DNA of 64,000 nucleotides from Aradus depressus (taxonomy: Eukaryota; Arthropoda; Insecta; Hemiptera; Aradidae): assembly GCA_963662175.1 (NCBI GenBank), contig OY759219.1:32034908-32098907 (forward strand). The letters run 5' to 3'. Under the pieces are notes generated by a model. That model searched no databases, was not told the origin of the DNA, and saw only the letters and a list, made by a program, of their open reading frames with translations. The position numbers and the translations under genes were made by a program. Below, piece after piece: positions 10,619 through 22,425 of the stretch (its first letter is position 1; each line of letters opens with the position of its first letter).

Positions 10619-10902
10619 GTCATATCAAGGTCATGTCGCCTATTACCAGAGCAATCTTCCGTCACTCTGGTGGACATGAGCCCGACTCTACTGTGGGGCC
10701 TACCCTACATTTTTATTCACCTAGAGTTTTTAACGAGTACCTGACATCGTACAGGCTTGGGACCATCGCTTAACGTACCATCCGAAGGACGGCATGCTTA
10801 AGTTTATTTTACCTCCCAGATAAAATAAACTAAGGGCCTCGGTCGGGTTTCGAACCAACAATCTTGAGCTCAGAAGACAAGCACGCATACCACCGGCGCC
10901 CT
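10619..10902 (-). mobile_element. SINE-A, missing tail
   Basis: The body and most of the head are present ('ggcctcggtcgggtttcgaa', 'aagacaagcacgcatacc', CCGGCGCCCTCT), but the A-box region has a small deletion and the CCTAA tail is gone. Confidence 0.75.
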
Positions 10903-11317
10903 CTATCAATTTATATACATTTCGCTGGTTATTTTCTCAAATTGAATAAAAGGATTGTGAGTGAACTCTATATTTTAATATTATTTTAAATTTATAAACT
11001 AAATATAAAGTGTCTATTTATTTATATATATGTTGTATTTCTGGGGGTGGAGAGATAGGAACATACATATTTCTGTGCTGGCTCCAAGATAGGACCACAT
11101 AACCGTCCATCATACTCCTGCTTCTCCATTGCAATGATTAGATAAAATATTTAGAAGTTCCCGCCTTCCCGCCTTCCCGCCGAGACATTTGTTTACTCTA
11201 TGATTTGTTTAGGGGTACACTTTTTTATTTTTATTTAATTTTTTTTTTTTTTTTTGGTTTAATATTTTATACATATTCTGCTCAATTAATTTTTTTTTAC
11301 AACTTTAGGTATAATAA
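10903..11317. other. AT-rich spacer
   Basis: No gene is seen. It includes a GC-rich triplicated 'cccgcctt' motif near 11160-11180 and T-runs. No element end is clear. Confidence 0.4.
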
Positions 11318-11480
11318 TGACTCATGCCCGGGCTTTAACTATGAGGGTCATATTGCCTACTACCAGAGTGCTCATTCGTGAGAGACTACTCTCATAGTGG
11401 GTGTCCCAAATTTGTCTATCCTAAATATTTATCCACCTAGGGTATAAAGGGTCTTTAACTAATATCTGACATGATACAGT
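11318..11480 (-). mobile_element. SINE-A 3' fragment
   Basis: It reads from ATGACTCATGCCCGGGC through 'gcctactaccagagtgctc' to 'cttta...tatctgacatgatac'. The head half is absent. Confidence 0.65.
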
Positions 11481-11519
11481 ATCGACTAGGACTCTACTTC
11501 TATAAACTAGCAAAGGGTT

Positions 11520-11625
11520 TTACATTTTACTCCCTCAGCTGTGTTCGCTCAGAAATTTGATGTTGAGTTTTTAATGGAATTTCATATTTTCCGAACTCTT
11601 GATGCCAAAAATAAAAAAGTGTATG
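11520..11625 (+). repeat. RepB 5' fragment
   Basis: It contains the leading segment ('ttactccctcagctgtg', 'cagaaatttgatgttgagtt', 'atttcatattttccgaac') up to the A-rich block. Confidence 0.55.
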
Positions 11626-11800
11626 TGTGTGCAGTTAGTACACAGTTTGATGTGTAACTTCCGTACCTAACTCTTATAGTTTCAGTTTCTCTTTGTGCTA
11701 ATAGACTAATATTTATTTTAAATATTTTTATTAACATTGGTAGAGGGTAGGAAAATAATTTAATTCAGGAAATTATTTTAATCATATAATATGTTAATAG

Positions 11801-12120
11801 AGGGCGCCGGTAGCTCAGTGGCCTCAAGAACGTGGGTTCAAAACCCGACCGAGGCCCTTAGTTTATTTTATCTGGGAGATAAAATAAACTAAAGCACGCC
11901 GTCCTTCAGATGGGACGTTAAGCGATGGTCCCGAGCCTGTACGATGTCAGGTACTTGTTAAAGACCCCTGCCCTAGATGAATAAAAATTTAGGGTAACCA
12001 AAATTTAGGACTCCCAGAGTAGAGTCGGACTCATGTCCACCAGAGCGACGAAAGAGCGCTGTGGTAGTAGACGATATGACCTCGTAGTTAAAGCCCGGAC
12101 ATAAGTCATAAAACCTAACC
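11801..12120 (+). mobile_element. SINE-A with target duplication and head deletion
   Basis: TAATATGTTA occurs at 11787-11796 and 12121-12130, flanking the copy. The tail is CATAAAACCTAACC. A deletion of about 26 bp removes the region between the A box and the 'ctcaagaacgtgg' segment, so the copy keeps both Pol III boxes but at shorter spacing. Confidence 0.85.
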
Positions 12121-12130
12121 TAATATGTTA

Positions 12131-12585
12131 GTAACAATTTCTATTTACAGCTAAGGTTACATTAATTTATTAACTTATAGATATTGCCTTAAATATATTA
12201 TTATAAATATGATATAGATTAAATTATTAATAAATTAAGTGTTTTGTATAATTGATTCTGAAATTCTATGTGTGGATAGGAAAGGATTTGGAGTTTAAAG
12301 ACGCAAAACAGCAAAGGTCATCAGCGTCCAATATATTTGGCGTATCACGCTTGAAGATGAGAAGAAAAAAAAAAAATGTGTGGTAAAACTGTATCTGTAT
12401 AATTTCAAGGTCATGCTCCAATTCAATATTTCTTCATTATTATTTTTTTCACATGGATGCATAAATAAACTAATAGTGAGAAAAAAATAAAATAAATAAA
12501 AATAAAACAAACAGTAACAATAGAAGATGTCGGTTTTGTGCAAAAATATTGAGAGTATGAGGACAAATATTGTGCAAAAAAAGGG
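12131..12585. other. AT-rich spacer
   Basis: Low-complexity A/T-rich DNA. The minus-strand 105-codon frame here is Phe/Leu/Tyr-rich, as expected from T-runs, and shows no domain. Confidence 0.4.
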
Positions 12586-12589
12586 GTAT

Positions 12590-13063
12590 TCAATATTTTG
12601 TGGGGCGTTCAAAAGTTTTCTGAAAGTTTAGAAAATTTTTGCGGACCTGTCAATATTTTGTAGCATGAGAGCGCAGTGTGAGGAAATTTTTTATAATGTG
12701 TAGGTTCCAAGCTCAGTTCGCGAAGTAGGTTACGATGACCATGGGTCGGTCGCTTCTTCAAATAATTCCTGACCCACACTCTTTTCTTCTTATTATTTAA
12801 AGACTCCTTCAACACTGCACCCAATACAACTACGCTACTTTCAACCTCCGGGTTTGCCCTGGGCAAAGAAACGTATGCGGCTATGGCTGAGTACAACACG
12901 ATGCGCCGTGCTTCCATCACGAATGTTTAGTCGACACTCAAATTTCGTGCAATATTTTTGTGTAGTGTGAGGGGTCCACGACCATTCAATATTTTGTACA
13001 AAAATAAGCTCAATATTTGTGCTCAAAATTTTGAGCGAAATTTTTGCCAGTGTGAGAGCCCCT
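12590..13063 (-). mobile_element. PIF/Harbinger-like element, 5' part
   Basis: On the minus strand the element starts with GGGGCTCTCACACTGGC at 13063, followed by repeated CAATATTTTGT motifs (12987-12997, 12651-12661, 12591-12601, plus variants at 12950 and 13013). It then enters a transposase N-terminus. The opposite end is not found in this window, so it is truncated. Confidence 0.6.
12609..12917 (-). pseudogene. PIF/Harbinger transposase N-terminal fragment
   Basis: The frame has about 102 codons. An Ala/Val-rich N-terminus is followed by KKKRVWVRNYLKKRPTHG and LLRELSLE. This matches the conserved KRRxWVRPWxxxRxxxGxxxxLxxEL entry of Harbinger nucleases. The DDE catalytic part would lie downstream and is absent. 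I prefer the ATG at 12915-12917 over the GTG just upstream. It is not functional alone. Confidence 0.62.
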
Positions 13064-13249
13064 TTATTATACACGCATACCTCATATAGATATGAATAGT
13101 AAGCAAAAAATAATAAATATAGATAATAAGTATACTTATAGGTAACCTAGAGCATTTTTTTTTTTTTACTTGTATTTTTTTTTTCACCATAATTATTAAC
13201 CTGCTTCCTATTCTATGTGTTTGTGAAGTAGACATTCTATGTGTGTGTG

Positions 13250-13345
13250 AAGGCATTGGAAACTCAGCATCGAATTTCTGACCGATTAATTAACTGCCCC
13301 TATACTTTATATAGCTGAGGAAGTAAGAATAACCCTGGAAGTGTC
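13250..13345 (-). repeat. RepB leading-end fragment
   Basis: It has 'ctcagcatcgaatttctgacc', 'gattaattaactgcccc' and 'atatagctgaggaagtaa', that is, the RepB hairpin end. Confidence 0.6.
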
Positions 13346-13569
13346 AAGAAATTGAGTGAGGAACACTCAGATAAGAAAACGAACTGAAAGAGACTCTGAG
13401 TCGAGTGATTGGAAACTTGCATGTTTACTCAACAAACTAATTTGCAACATTTCTGAAAGTTTGTGTAGACACACTATGGTCCAATCTAAGTCCTCGCCCG
13501 AGAACTATAGTCCTTACCGTTCAACATTTAACATTTAAATGGGAAGGCGCTTAACACAAATACTATCAA

Positions 13570-14075
13570 CTGCCGTCAATAAACTATCAAACCCCATGAG
13601 GACAATACCTGTTAATTTTCAGCGAAATCGGCCGAAGGGAAAGTGGATTCAGGGGAGAGGGCTTAACTCAAAAACCCTAAGAACTGCCAATTTAATGGAC
13701 ACAAACCCCCAGTTCAAGACTATCGTAACTCAAAAAAGCTAGTTTGTGGGAAAACAAGATTTAAGATTTGTATTTCTTCTCTCTTTTTCTCTTCACGTGA
13801 CATCACCTTCTCGGTTGTCTTGCTCTTCATTCATTCAAGACTAGCGTAAGTCAAAATCCGATACTATTGCACTAAACAATTGTAAGATAAATTTATTAAT
13901 GTAATACTATTTTTTGTAAATAATAATAGTGAAATATTACATTTTGAGTTGCAATACTATAGCACCATATAGAGTTTACTAAATGAATTTTTTTGAGTTA
14001 CGATAGTCTTAACTGGGGGTGCGATATGAAGATTTAGAAGCCCCTATGTAAGTCAACTATTAATTATTAAAAAGT
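13570..14075 (+). repeat. RepB copy with nested MITE
   Basis: The RepB segments 'ccccatgaggacaatacctg', 'aaatcggccgaaggg' and 'aaaaccctaagaactgcc' are followed by a 314-bp insertion (13706-14019). RepB then continues as 'gaagatttagaagcccctat' and 'gtaagtcaactattaa'. Confidence 0.65.
13706..14019. mobile_element. MITE with CCCCCAGTT ends
   Basis: Terminal inverted repeats of about 30 bp start CCCCCAGTT(C)AAGACTATCG at 13706 and end with the complement at 14019 (one single-base indel between arms). Internal degenerate copies of the same motif occur near 13836-13856 and 13951-13970. No obvious target duplication remains. The CCCCCAGT start resembles Tc1/mariner-class ends, but the class is not settled. 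Confidence 0.65.
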
Positions 14076-14127
14076 AAAGAAAAACGTATATTTTTTTGTT
14101 TATTGTCTATTTCACAAAATATATATA

Positions 14128-14734
14128 CAGTAGAACCTCTATAAGTCGAACATCAAGGGAGACGCCAAAAAATTCGAGTTATAGAATTTTCACTTATGGA
14201 GGATTTTGATTCAACTTGTAGAGGTTAAGATTCATTCTAACTAATTTTGAGTTAGAGAGGTGAAATAAATAAAAATTCTAGTTACAGAGGTAACAAACAT
14301 ATTTATATTTATTATAAATCAACATTCAATGGACACAAAATTACTTGCTTCGCCAAAGTTTAAATAAAATCAATAATGATCCTTCATCATTTCTTAGGAT
14401 TGGTAATTAAATCCTATTTATTGTATACCTACTCCTAAATTGTTTTCGAAGAAACAATGGTGTACATTGTCGGCAAATTCTTTAAGTCGGTAACTTATTT
14501 TTCTTCGAGCTATAGAGGTAATAAGTTTCAAATAATCGAGTTGTAAAGGTTGTAAAATAAAACATTGCTATGTTCGAGATACAGAGGTCCAATTTATTTT
14601 TTCGAGTTATAGAGGGAAAATATGTACCAAAATAGCTTGTAGGGACTCACTGATTATTTCGACTAATAGAGGGTAAAATTTCGAGTTTTGGAGGTTTTCG
14701 ACTTATCGAGGTTCGACTTAAAGAGGTTCTACTC
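14128..14734. mobile_element. Pogo-like non-autonomous element with many internal end motifs
   Basis: The left end CAGTAGAACCTC...AAGTCGAA begins next to TA (14126-14127). The right end is its complement (22 of 23 bases over the terminus). The interior holds about a dozen further degenerate copies of the end motif (TCGAGTTATAGAGG-like) spaced through 600 bp. There is no transposase frame. Pogo/Tigger affiliation comes from the CAGTA(G/A)AACCTC terminus. Confidence 0.7.
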
Positions 14735-14739
14735 TTTTT

Positions 14740-15317
14740 TCTTTTTTCGGGTGCTCCTGACCCCTTAGGGGGGTCGGTCACATCACCCTATGTTCTCCCG
14801 GCTCCTTACGCCGAGTGATCTCGGGATCTTATCGGGGGTTCTGTTCTGCCTGTGTCCCGGAGCCGGGGGCCTGTCGGTGGTCGGTGGGGCCCCCGGCACC
14901 GGGTTAGTAGGCTTTCTTGATTCTCCGCCAGGAGGAGACGAACCGACCAAAAGCCAGGTAGCCAGCCTCTGTCATCAGTCCTGGCAGGTCCAGTCCCAGG
15001 TACGATCCTGTCTGGCGAATCAGCGCCGCCCTGGGCACGTCGTATAGCGGGCATTCAAGAACCACGTGTTCCGCAGTCTCGACGCCGCCACACGAGCAGG
15101 CTGGGCTGTTCTTCTTCTTAAAGAAGAAGAGCTTGGCGCTGAAGTCGCCGTGACCTGATAGCATCCAATGGTCTGGTTGTACCCATGGAGAGTCAAGGCG
15201 CGTCTGGACGTCTGGGAAATAGGTGAAGGTTGTACGGCTGGTTCTACTGTAATATGGGAGTACTTTCGGTATTGCTACCATCTTCAGCCACGACTTAACA
15301 GAAAAAGAAAATTTCAA
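14740..15317 (-). mobile_element. R1/I-type LINE 3' end (GC-rich)
   Basis: A C-terminal coding fragment (15317-14904) is followed by a GC-rich 3' region containing CCCCCCTAAGGGGTCAGG near 14760. The higher GC than the surroundings is typical of such LINEs and marks the element's limits. The 5' end is truncated. Confidence 0.65.
14904..15317 (-). pseudogene. LINE ORF2 C-terminal zinc-binding region
   Basis: This 137-codon frame contains LSGHGDFSAKLFFFKKKNSP followed by CSCGGVETAEHVVLECPLYD, the Cys-x-Cys...His...Cys signature found after RNase H in R1/LOA/I-type LINEs, then a hydrophobic tail. The upstream reverse transcriptase and RNase H are missing. A second, more decayed copy of this family lies at 49717-50095. 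Confidence 0.72.
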
Positions 15318-15400
15318 GTATCAAAAGTTCTCCCCATATTATATATATTTTGTGGAATAGACAATATTTTTAAAAAACATTTTTTCTTTACTTTTTAATA
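15318..15400. repeat. Fragment shared with the 47.1-kb hammerhead repeat
   Basis: The segment 'ttgtggaatagacaatattt' also occurs at the outer edge of the Penelope-like inverted repeat at 47118-47290. The remaining part is AT-rich. It is probably a stray terminal piece of that family. Confidence 0.4.
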
Positions 15401-15444
15401 AGTGTTTCACAATATCTCTGCAAAAAATGTTTAGTATCATATTT

Positions 15445-15545
15445 ATTATTAGCTCAAGCGTTCGACTGTTTTTGGAGGGGGAACGAAAAATTGGTTGATT
15501 AATTCGTTCTGGGGAAGTACATTGCCAGTTGCTCTGGTGTGAGAC
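15445..15545 (+). repeat. RepB 3' fragment
   Basis: It runs from 'agctcaagcgttcgactg' through 'ggagggggaacgaaaaattgg' to 'ctggggaagtacattgcc'. Confidence 0.6.
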
Positions 15546-15684
15546 CTAAGACTTCAAACGTCTTGAATAAAAATCAAAATTTATGATCACAGTTGTAAAT
15601 CCAACGAATTTTTTTATTATTATTATTATTTGTGCCTGAGTTTAGGTTGACATTTGGTAAAGTGAGAGTGTAAATCTCAGGGCT

Positions 15685-15728
15685 GAGAGAGAGCGAGAGA
15701 GTCAGAGAGAGAGAGAGAGAGAGAGAGT
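15685..15728 (+). repeat. (GA)n microsatellite
   Basis: An interrupted GA repeat with occasional GAGC and GTCA interruptions. No gene is nearby. Confidence 0.85.
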
Positions 15729-15729
15729 G

Positions 15730-16960
15730 ATGATGGAGAGGGGAGTTTTTTCATCAGGCTGATGAGGCGGGAGATGATGAACTAAATGTAGCGAAACTCT
15801 GGTCAAAGGAGCGAAACAAATGGAGCCCAACCAAATATACCCAAGTCGGACCAATCAACCGACCGCGGCTCTACACACCACTCAAATCTAGTCTTCCATC
15901 CAGTCGAAAATGTGAATGAAACTATATCTATCAAATGAACACAAAACCAAAATGTGAATGAAGCCGTCACAACTATTATTAAAAAATATTTTGGTTTTTA
16001 GACATTCAAAATATCCAACGAGCCTTTCAACATATTCCCTGGATCGAAAATAACACTGTTCGACTAAGGGTAAATTTTCTTATATGAAAATACGTTTTTC
16101 TGAAGGACTTTGTGGGAAATTCAAAAAATCAGAAATTCGCTATCAGGCACAGTTTTTTTATTTATACGAGAATATTAGTCTAATTTAACTGAAATTTTAA
16201 AGTCTGGGATTAAGATAACAACAGTTGGCAACAATGAATTTTGTCTTTCATTTGTTTTCATATTCAAGAGTTGACGTCCCGTTACAAATAGATTTATGTT
16301 AGTGAATAAGCAAGTTATTGTTAAACTTTTTAAAATTGAATTTTATAGCGTATTAAATACTGTTTTTTCATATTTTCTAATCTTAAATAAGTTTTTTTAT
16401 ACAATATATGATGAAAATTTATGGGGTCCTTCATGTTTTGGTTTTATACTGTCTAAAATGTTTCTAAATAATTGTATAAGTGACTAAAATATTGATATTT
16501 GCATGTTTTGTCTTTATAAATACACAGCGTGGAAATAAGAAGTGTACCCAACTATTTAGAGAAAACTGAAATTGCGTATAACTTCAAAACTATGCCTGAC
16601 ACAGAAAAACTAATTACAGAGGAGGCAATAATCAAGAATGATACCCACAGAAAAATTAATTAAAATTTTTTTTTGTTGAACAGTGTAATCTATCAAACGT
16701 ATGTTTCGTTATCTACGTAGTAGCTAGTTTTTTTTTTTTTTCGTTGTATGAAGAACCTAAACTCTGAGTTAGCACAAACTCAAATTCCAAGTTAATTGCC
16801 ATAATCGTTTCTGGGTTGGAGCGCTCACAATGTTCCAATAACATTCACAGACATCATGGCGAAAATGGTAAAAAGTATTCATATAGAGAAGTAAAAATTA
16901 TCATGTAAATCTGATAGTTGTAATTAAAAGTATTGTTTGTTCTTGTAACTTATGCTTGGC
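15730..16960. other. AT-rich spacer
   Basis: No supported gene. There are short frames of up to 63 codons in T-rich DNA. A degraded piece resembling the SINE-A tail follows at about 16968-17030 ('taactacgaggttaaatcgcc'). Confidence 0.4.
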
Positions 16961-17062
16961 CTGTAACTACGAGGTTAAATCGCCTAATACTCTAGCTCTC
17001 CGGAGCACTTGAGTGCAAATGTTGCCTATCCAGGTTTCCTTCAAAAGAAAGCTCTGCTCTTC

Positions 17063-17703
17063 GCACATAGAAATGTTCGTATATTACGAGTACGCAGATG
17101 TTAGTCTAAGTGGGGAAAGGCATTAAAGAAATTAATTCCTTTATGAGTTACACTTTTTCCAAAAATAGTGGAGCAATGTTTAGTTATTCGAAAATCATCT
17201 TTCTCCCTGGTATCGTAATCATGAATAGAATTGTTAAGAGGGAAAATATTTTTATTTTTCATAATAACCATTACCTAATGTTTCAAATATAAACAGCGAT
17301 GGCAAAGGCAGGATTTTTAGTGTTTTTAATTATTTCTCTGCAGTTTGTTCTTTAGTTATATTATTTGTTATTCTTCAGTGCGAAAGCTCGAAGAATAACA
17401 AATAATATAACTAAAGAACAAACTGCAGAGAAATATTTAAAAACACTAAAAATCCTGCCTTTGCCATCGCTGTTTATATTTGAAACATTAGGTAATGGTT
17501 ATTATGAAAAATAAAAATATTTTCCCTCTTAACAATTCTATTCATGATTACGATACCAGGGAGAAAGATGATTTTCGAATAACTAAACATTGCTCCACTA
17601 TTTTTGGAAAAAGTGTAACTCATAAAGGAATTAATTTCTTTAATGCCTTTCCCCACTTAGACTAACATGTGAGTACTCGTAATATACGAACATTTCTATG
17701 TGC
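17063..17703. repeat. Long near-perfect palindrome (314-bp arms)
   Basis: The left arm 17063-17376 and right arm 17390-17703 are reverse complements around a 13-nt spacer. I found three mismatches: two near the outer ends and one inside. The spacer region contains GCGAAAGC (17380-17387), a known very stable DNA mini-hairpin. Both arms give the same 60-codon frame (17110-17292 and its mirror), which follows from the symmetry and need not be coding. Transcription would give a long hairpin RNA. There are no terminal features of a known transposon. Confidence 0.88.
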
Positions 17704-18910
17704 TTACCATATTTTTTATATAAATTTTTAATATTGACAAAAACCCAAATTTAATGCAGCAACAGTTTTGAGTGTCGATTTATACATATACATAAAACTA
17801 AAATAAAGGGATTTTTTTGATGAAAATCTTCAGTTTGAAAAAAATGGGAAAAATAGTGGAAAATCTCACTGATCTTGAGTGGGAATATGAGGGAAATTTT
17901 GTTCACCGTGGAGAGAAAACTAAAAAATATATATGGAAGCCCTGCTACCGGAGCTCATTTCAGTGAGGCCTACTTTCGAATCAAATGTCGTGATTTGTGA
18001 TGTTCCTAACAATGGATAATATGGATCAAAAACATTATAAAATCGCGAAAGAAGTTTCACTTTTGGCGTGTGTTCCAAGCACTCACTTTTTTATTTATTT
18101 TTTTTAAAATGGAATTAGGGTTTTTAAAAGTATAGTTATGTAAAAGAACCTCAAGGTCTCTGCCGGGTTTCTTCCGGAATCTTAAGCACAATAGGAAACC
18201 ACGCTATTTCTATGCTACTGCTGTCCATGTATATGACATATGTACACTTGATCCCTCTTTGCTCCGCCTCCTACGATCTCTTGTTCATCAAGTTTGCAGA
18301 TCCCTCCTCCACTTAATCTAATCTTAAGTCCTCTCTCAATATAATCTTAAGGACCTCTTCACTCTTTCAAGGATGGACAGTCTCTTCACTATTGAAGATG
18401 TTCCTCTCTTGGTCTGGACATTGTTGTGTTCTGTCAACACACCCAAACCCCATTATATATACCAAACTGTATCGGCAACCTGCCAACATCCCTTTCACTT
18501 CAGTGGCTCCCCCTTAATGTTACACCGACACGGTAACTACCACTCCAGCAGCTTATTTATTTTCACAGCTTCCCTCTTCAATCTTTATGAAAAGTATTCT
18601 TCACGACACTTCCGACTGGAAAGTTATCGTGGATTTAACTCACGACAATCATGGGAGAAGTCATAGCCTTTCAAAACAGACATAATATAGTTCTCACACT
18701 GTCCGCCATTTACGTTAATATAATACAGTAATGAATGCAAATAAATTTTGTAAGATAAAATAATAAATAATCATGTTATAGAATATTTTCTTTGTCATTA
18801 AGTAACAGACGATATGGTCTTTTAAGACGACTATGACATCGGAAGCATGAATGCAACGGAAATATCTCACACCTTGAACGCTTATATCTTCAAATTAATA
18901 ATGAGAGAGA
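17704..18910. other. Spacer, no recognised gene
   Basis: Mostly AT-rich, with a less AT-rich section at 18230-18670. That section holds a 97-codon plus-strand frame without recognisable motifs and a small direct repeat ('taatcttaag' near 18320 and 18345). I see no splice or domain evidence for a gene. Confidence 0.35.
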
Positions 18911-18914
18911 GAAA

Positions 18915-19238
18915 ACCTTGAGCACGCCGTCCTTCGGATGGGACGTTAAGCTATGGTCCCGAGCCAGTATGTTGTCAGGTACTCGTTAAAGATTCTAGTT
19001 CGAAACCCGACCAAGGCCCTTAATTTATTTATCTGGGCATGCCATGCCATCCTTCGGGTTCGTCCTGAGCCTGTACTCGTTAAAAACTCCTATCCTATGT
19101 GAATACAAATTTAGGGTAGGCAAAGTTTGGGACTTCCATAGTAGAGTTAGACTCATGTCCACTAGAGTGACGAAAGAGCGCTCTGGTAGTAGGCGATATA
19201 ACCTCGAAGTTAAAGCCCGGGCATGAGTCACAATAACT
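18915..19238 (+). mobile_element. Rearranged SINE-A
   Basis: Body sequence ('gcacgccgtccttcggatgg') comes first, then a B-box segment ('gttcgaaacccgacc'), then a second partial body through GCCCGGGCATGAGTCACAATAACTA. This order shows a partial tandem or recombined copy. The tail is of the CACAATAACTA type, not CCTAA. Confidence 0.7.
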
Positions 19239-19239
19239 A

Positions 19240-19870
19240 AGTTGTATTTTTTCTGAAGAATGGGTCACAGTCTTACTTCCTTCTTCTTGGTTGGAAGAAC
19301 GGGCTCTATTGTATATTCTAGCTATAGTTACCCTTTTTGAAATTTCCACGGACAATCTCCTTCAATAATTTGTCAACATGAGGATTCGAATTTTGAGTCT
19401 TTGAGGTAATTAGCCAATGATTGTATCCACTCAACTATCAAAAAACCGTAACTGTTCCATCATCGTCAAAAATCAGAAACTGGTCCTTCGACTTTTGCAC
19501 TTTAAAAGTCTCCTAATGGATTTCTACTCCGCCTATGACATATCCAGCTTATTTTTATTTTTAATTATCTGTTTAGCATACCTATCTATCTTTCTCATGA
19601 CAAAATGTGGAGTCTTCCATCTTCTTTTGCATAAATATCAACCTACCGCGTTCTCTCAAAAACAAAGAGAGAATAATGAATAAAGAGAACCTCATCTATG
19701 TTTTGATAGATCTCATAATTTTTGCATTAACCAATCAAGACCAATTTTTTTAGCTTCATTTTTAAAAATTTTGCTGTAAGTTAGCCTCTCCACAGAGAAA
19801 AGTAGCCACTGTTCGAAAATTGAAAATTACGTCGAGAAAACAGGTGGTACAGAATTGTACCAATCGGCTC
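19240..19870. other. Spacer, no recognised gene
   Basis: AT-rich, with an 88-codon plus-strand frame (19417-19683) lacking any motif. No repeat assignment. Confidence 0.35.
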
Positions 19871-19881
19871 TCCCAGTACCA

Positions 19882-20225
19882 TTTTACTTTTCAGCCATAC
19901 GGAAGTTATAAAATCGGTCAGAACTTCGATGTTGAGTTTTCACCGAAATTTCGCCAACCCTTTGATCATAAAAATAGAGAAAAAATTTCCTTCTGTCTGT
20001 GAACACGATAACTCTTTATGGAAATAATGTGTCGACAAGAAATTTAATATTTATATCTATAATTTAATATGAACGACACCTATTGATTTCCAGGAAAACC
20101 AAATGGAAGAGGAGATTGGGGTGGAGAGGGGCTTAACACAAAAATTCGGAGAAAACCCCTAATATATAATGTAAACCCTAATGACATAATAAATGTATCG
20201 ATACAAAATTTAATACATATGAGGA
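19882..20225 (+). repeat. RepB copy
   Basis: It has 'acggaagttataaaatcggtcag', 'aacttcgatgttgagtttt', then 'caggaaaaccaaatgg' and two ATGTATCGATACAAAATT-type segments. The leading hairpin is degraded. Confidence 0.6.
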
Positions 20226-20395
20226 TTAAGAAGCCCCGAAGGAGACTTTCATAAGGAGGGAGGGACGTGGAAGTGTCCCGAAATATTGCCAAAAAAAAAA
20301 AAAAAAACAGACTCCTCTGGAAAAAGTGCCGAAAAAAATCAACGTATTTACATCCCAGAGAAGTTTAAGAAACTGTAATATTTAGGGTGTTGCGC
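20226..20395 (-). repeat. FB-E family copy
   Basis: It shares 'acatcccagagaagtttaag' and, on the minus strand, the CAATATTTCGGGAC and TCCGGCA segments with the fold-back element at 28779-28965. A shorter relative is at about 22470-22520. Confidence 0.55.
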
Positions 20396-21460
20396 GTCGC
20401 GTTTTTTAATAAAAATGTAGTATTTGAATTTACTTTAATCTAAATTGCGGAGATTTTCTCTAAAATTGCTTTGTCTTTACTAATTTAAAATGTCCATAGG
20501 ATGCCAGTTCTATTATGAAATAGAACGATAATTTAAATTTACTGATTTTAATATACAAGTTGGATTTCTATAACCAAAGGCGAAAGATTCGTCAGCGAAA
20601 AGAGTTTTGAAAAACCAAATTGTTAAATCATAACTGACCTGGGATAGAGCATAGGAACAAACAACTAAAATTTAGAAACTCATTTTTAAAAGAATATATT
20701 TACAAAATAAAAATTGACTTAAAATTAAAAACATAATATAAAATTGAACCTTATATGGAGAATAACGTCGTTTGGATGTTGGGGCTGGCTGGATATTACT
20801 GCATGGAGACAGGTTGCTCCCTCAAGATGAAAAGGGAACTCAAATTGAAGTCGGGCTGAACTTCCTGTCGACTCTCGGGGCTTCTCTCAACGGAACATCA
20901 ATGGAGGGCTCTTGAAGACTCCCCAAAGACTCCTGGACTCTTCCTCAAGCTCTGGACTTCCACTAGAACTCTAGGAAGTGAACCTCTCCTAGACCTCAAC
21001 TCTAACTGAATGCCCTTGAGCCCTCACTTGGAACTCGGACTGCCATCTTCCCCCACTACTTCTCCTTCTTTCTTCTCCTCGGCCATTTCGGAATTTTCGG
21101 CATTTTCCTTGGAGACATCTAATTTGACTCGTCAAATTTATCTGGAAGTTTATATGCTTCTAAACGAAGGTTTTATGGGTCCATTATCCGGCTAAGGTCC
21201 CACTTTTATTGCATCCTGTCAGCTTATTTTAGGCCAGTACTTGATGAAGGCAAACTATGGATACCTGTCTGGTACCTCTCTCCTTTATCCTTGCTACCTG
21301 TCTCTAGCCTCTAAAATTCTTGTTCATTTCTCCATAATATACATATTTTAAATTATAATACATTTGGCCTATGCAACTATTGACTACATTACATTTAAAA
21401 ATACATTCTACAATATATTTGACCTAGTCGCAAATCCATTACACTACAAAACACGCCACT
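20396..21460. other. Unassigned, with a GC-richer segment
   Basis: Positions 20780-21200 are less AT-rich. On the minus strand there is an ATG-initiated run rich in Glu/Lys (from about 21090 down to 21025) that ends at CAAGTGAGGG, which could serve as a splice donor. There is no homology I recognise and no second exon, so I do not call a gene. Confidence 0.25.
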
Positions 21461-21467
21461 ATGTAAA

Positions 21468-21570
21468 TCAAATATATTGATTAATAGCCCAAACTGTCGA
21501 TTGGTTTTGGAGGGAGAGCGAACACTTAATTAATTCATGCTGGGGAAGTACATTGTCTGTTATTCACAGA
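21468..21570 (+). repeat. RepB 3' fragment
   Basis: 'ttaatagcccaaactgtcga', 'ttggttttggagggagagcg' and 'catgctggggaagtacattg' lead to the terminal hairpin, then a T-run. Confidence 0.6.
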
Positions 21571-21921
21571 CTTTTTTTTTCCACCAATAATTGAGGTATA
21601 TTTTTGTTCTCGAGACCACTGCCTTATTCAAACCCCATTTACGTCACTATTTTTATGTATATCATCATAGATCTGGTTATTTTCTTTATGTTAAATTATT
21701 AGTCATTTCATTTGTTAAAAACAAGAAAACAATTTTTATTTTCTGCATTCCGGCTTTAGATGGAGTACTAATTGAGTTGATCAATTATTTGAGTTCGAAC
21801 GCTCAACTACATTGGACATCAGCGCCTATTGAGAAGAGTTATCAATATTATTAGAGATATAAAAACAAATCAATTTTCTCCCCCACACTTCCTCAAATTA
21901 TACAAAATATTGATTCCATTG

Positions 21922-22335
21922 GCGTAGCTAGCATTATTCACTGGGGGGGGGGGGGGGGGGGGGCAGCCGGTCAGCAAGACCGAGATAGAACAATAGTTTA
22001 CATTTCATAATCATATTTTTTACATTATTTTTGTTTAATCAAACTTAATAATCAACACAAATTTAATCAGCCATTAACATTTTCATGAGTCTAGTCATCC
22101 AGTCTTATACAATAAGTAGCAGTAGTATCCTCAATTAAATAAACCTTAATTTTATTTTTTTTACAGCAAATCGGTCCAACACTTTTTCAGCTGAAATTTT
22201 ATTTTTTACTATTCCATTCTGAGAGAATTGAGTTTTTGGGTGAGATTTTAAAATTGCCTCGCGTTTTATTGTGACACGCACGACTATGCGTTCGCTAAAC
22301 TCTTATACTGGCAGCATTCGTTGGAGTCCAAACAT
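21922..22335. mobile_element. hAT-like remnant with 21-G tract
   Basis: It starts GGCGTAGCTAG and has a 21-G run at 21943-21963. At the far side (minus strand) it has 'tttggactccaacgaatgctg' and 'gagtttagcgaacgca', matching the hAT-like relic at 10190-10515. The transposase region is destroyed. Confidence 0.5.
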
Positions 22336-22425
22336 AATTTAGGACTCCGATAGAGTCGGGCTCATGCTAGTAGGTGTTATGACCTTGCAGTTAAAGGCCG
22401 GGCATGAGTCATAATAACTGACTAA
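22336..22425 (+). mobile_element. SINE-A tail fragment
   Basis: Only the last ~90 bp: 'agagtcgggctcatg', 'ggtgttatgaccttg', GCCGGGCATGAGTCATAATAACT. Confidence 0.65.
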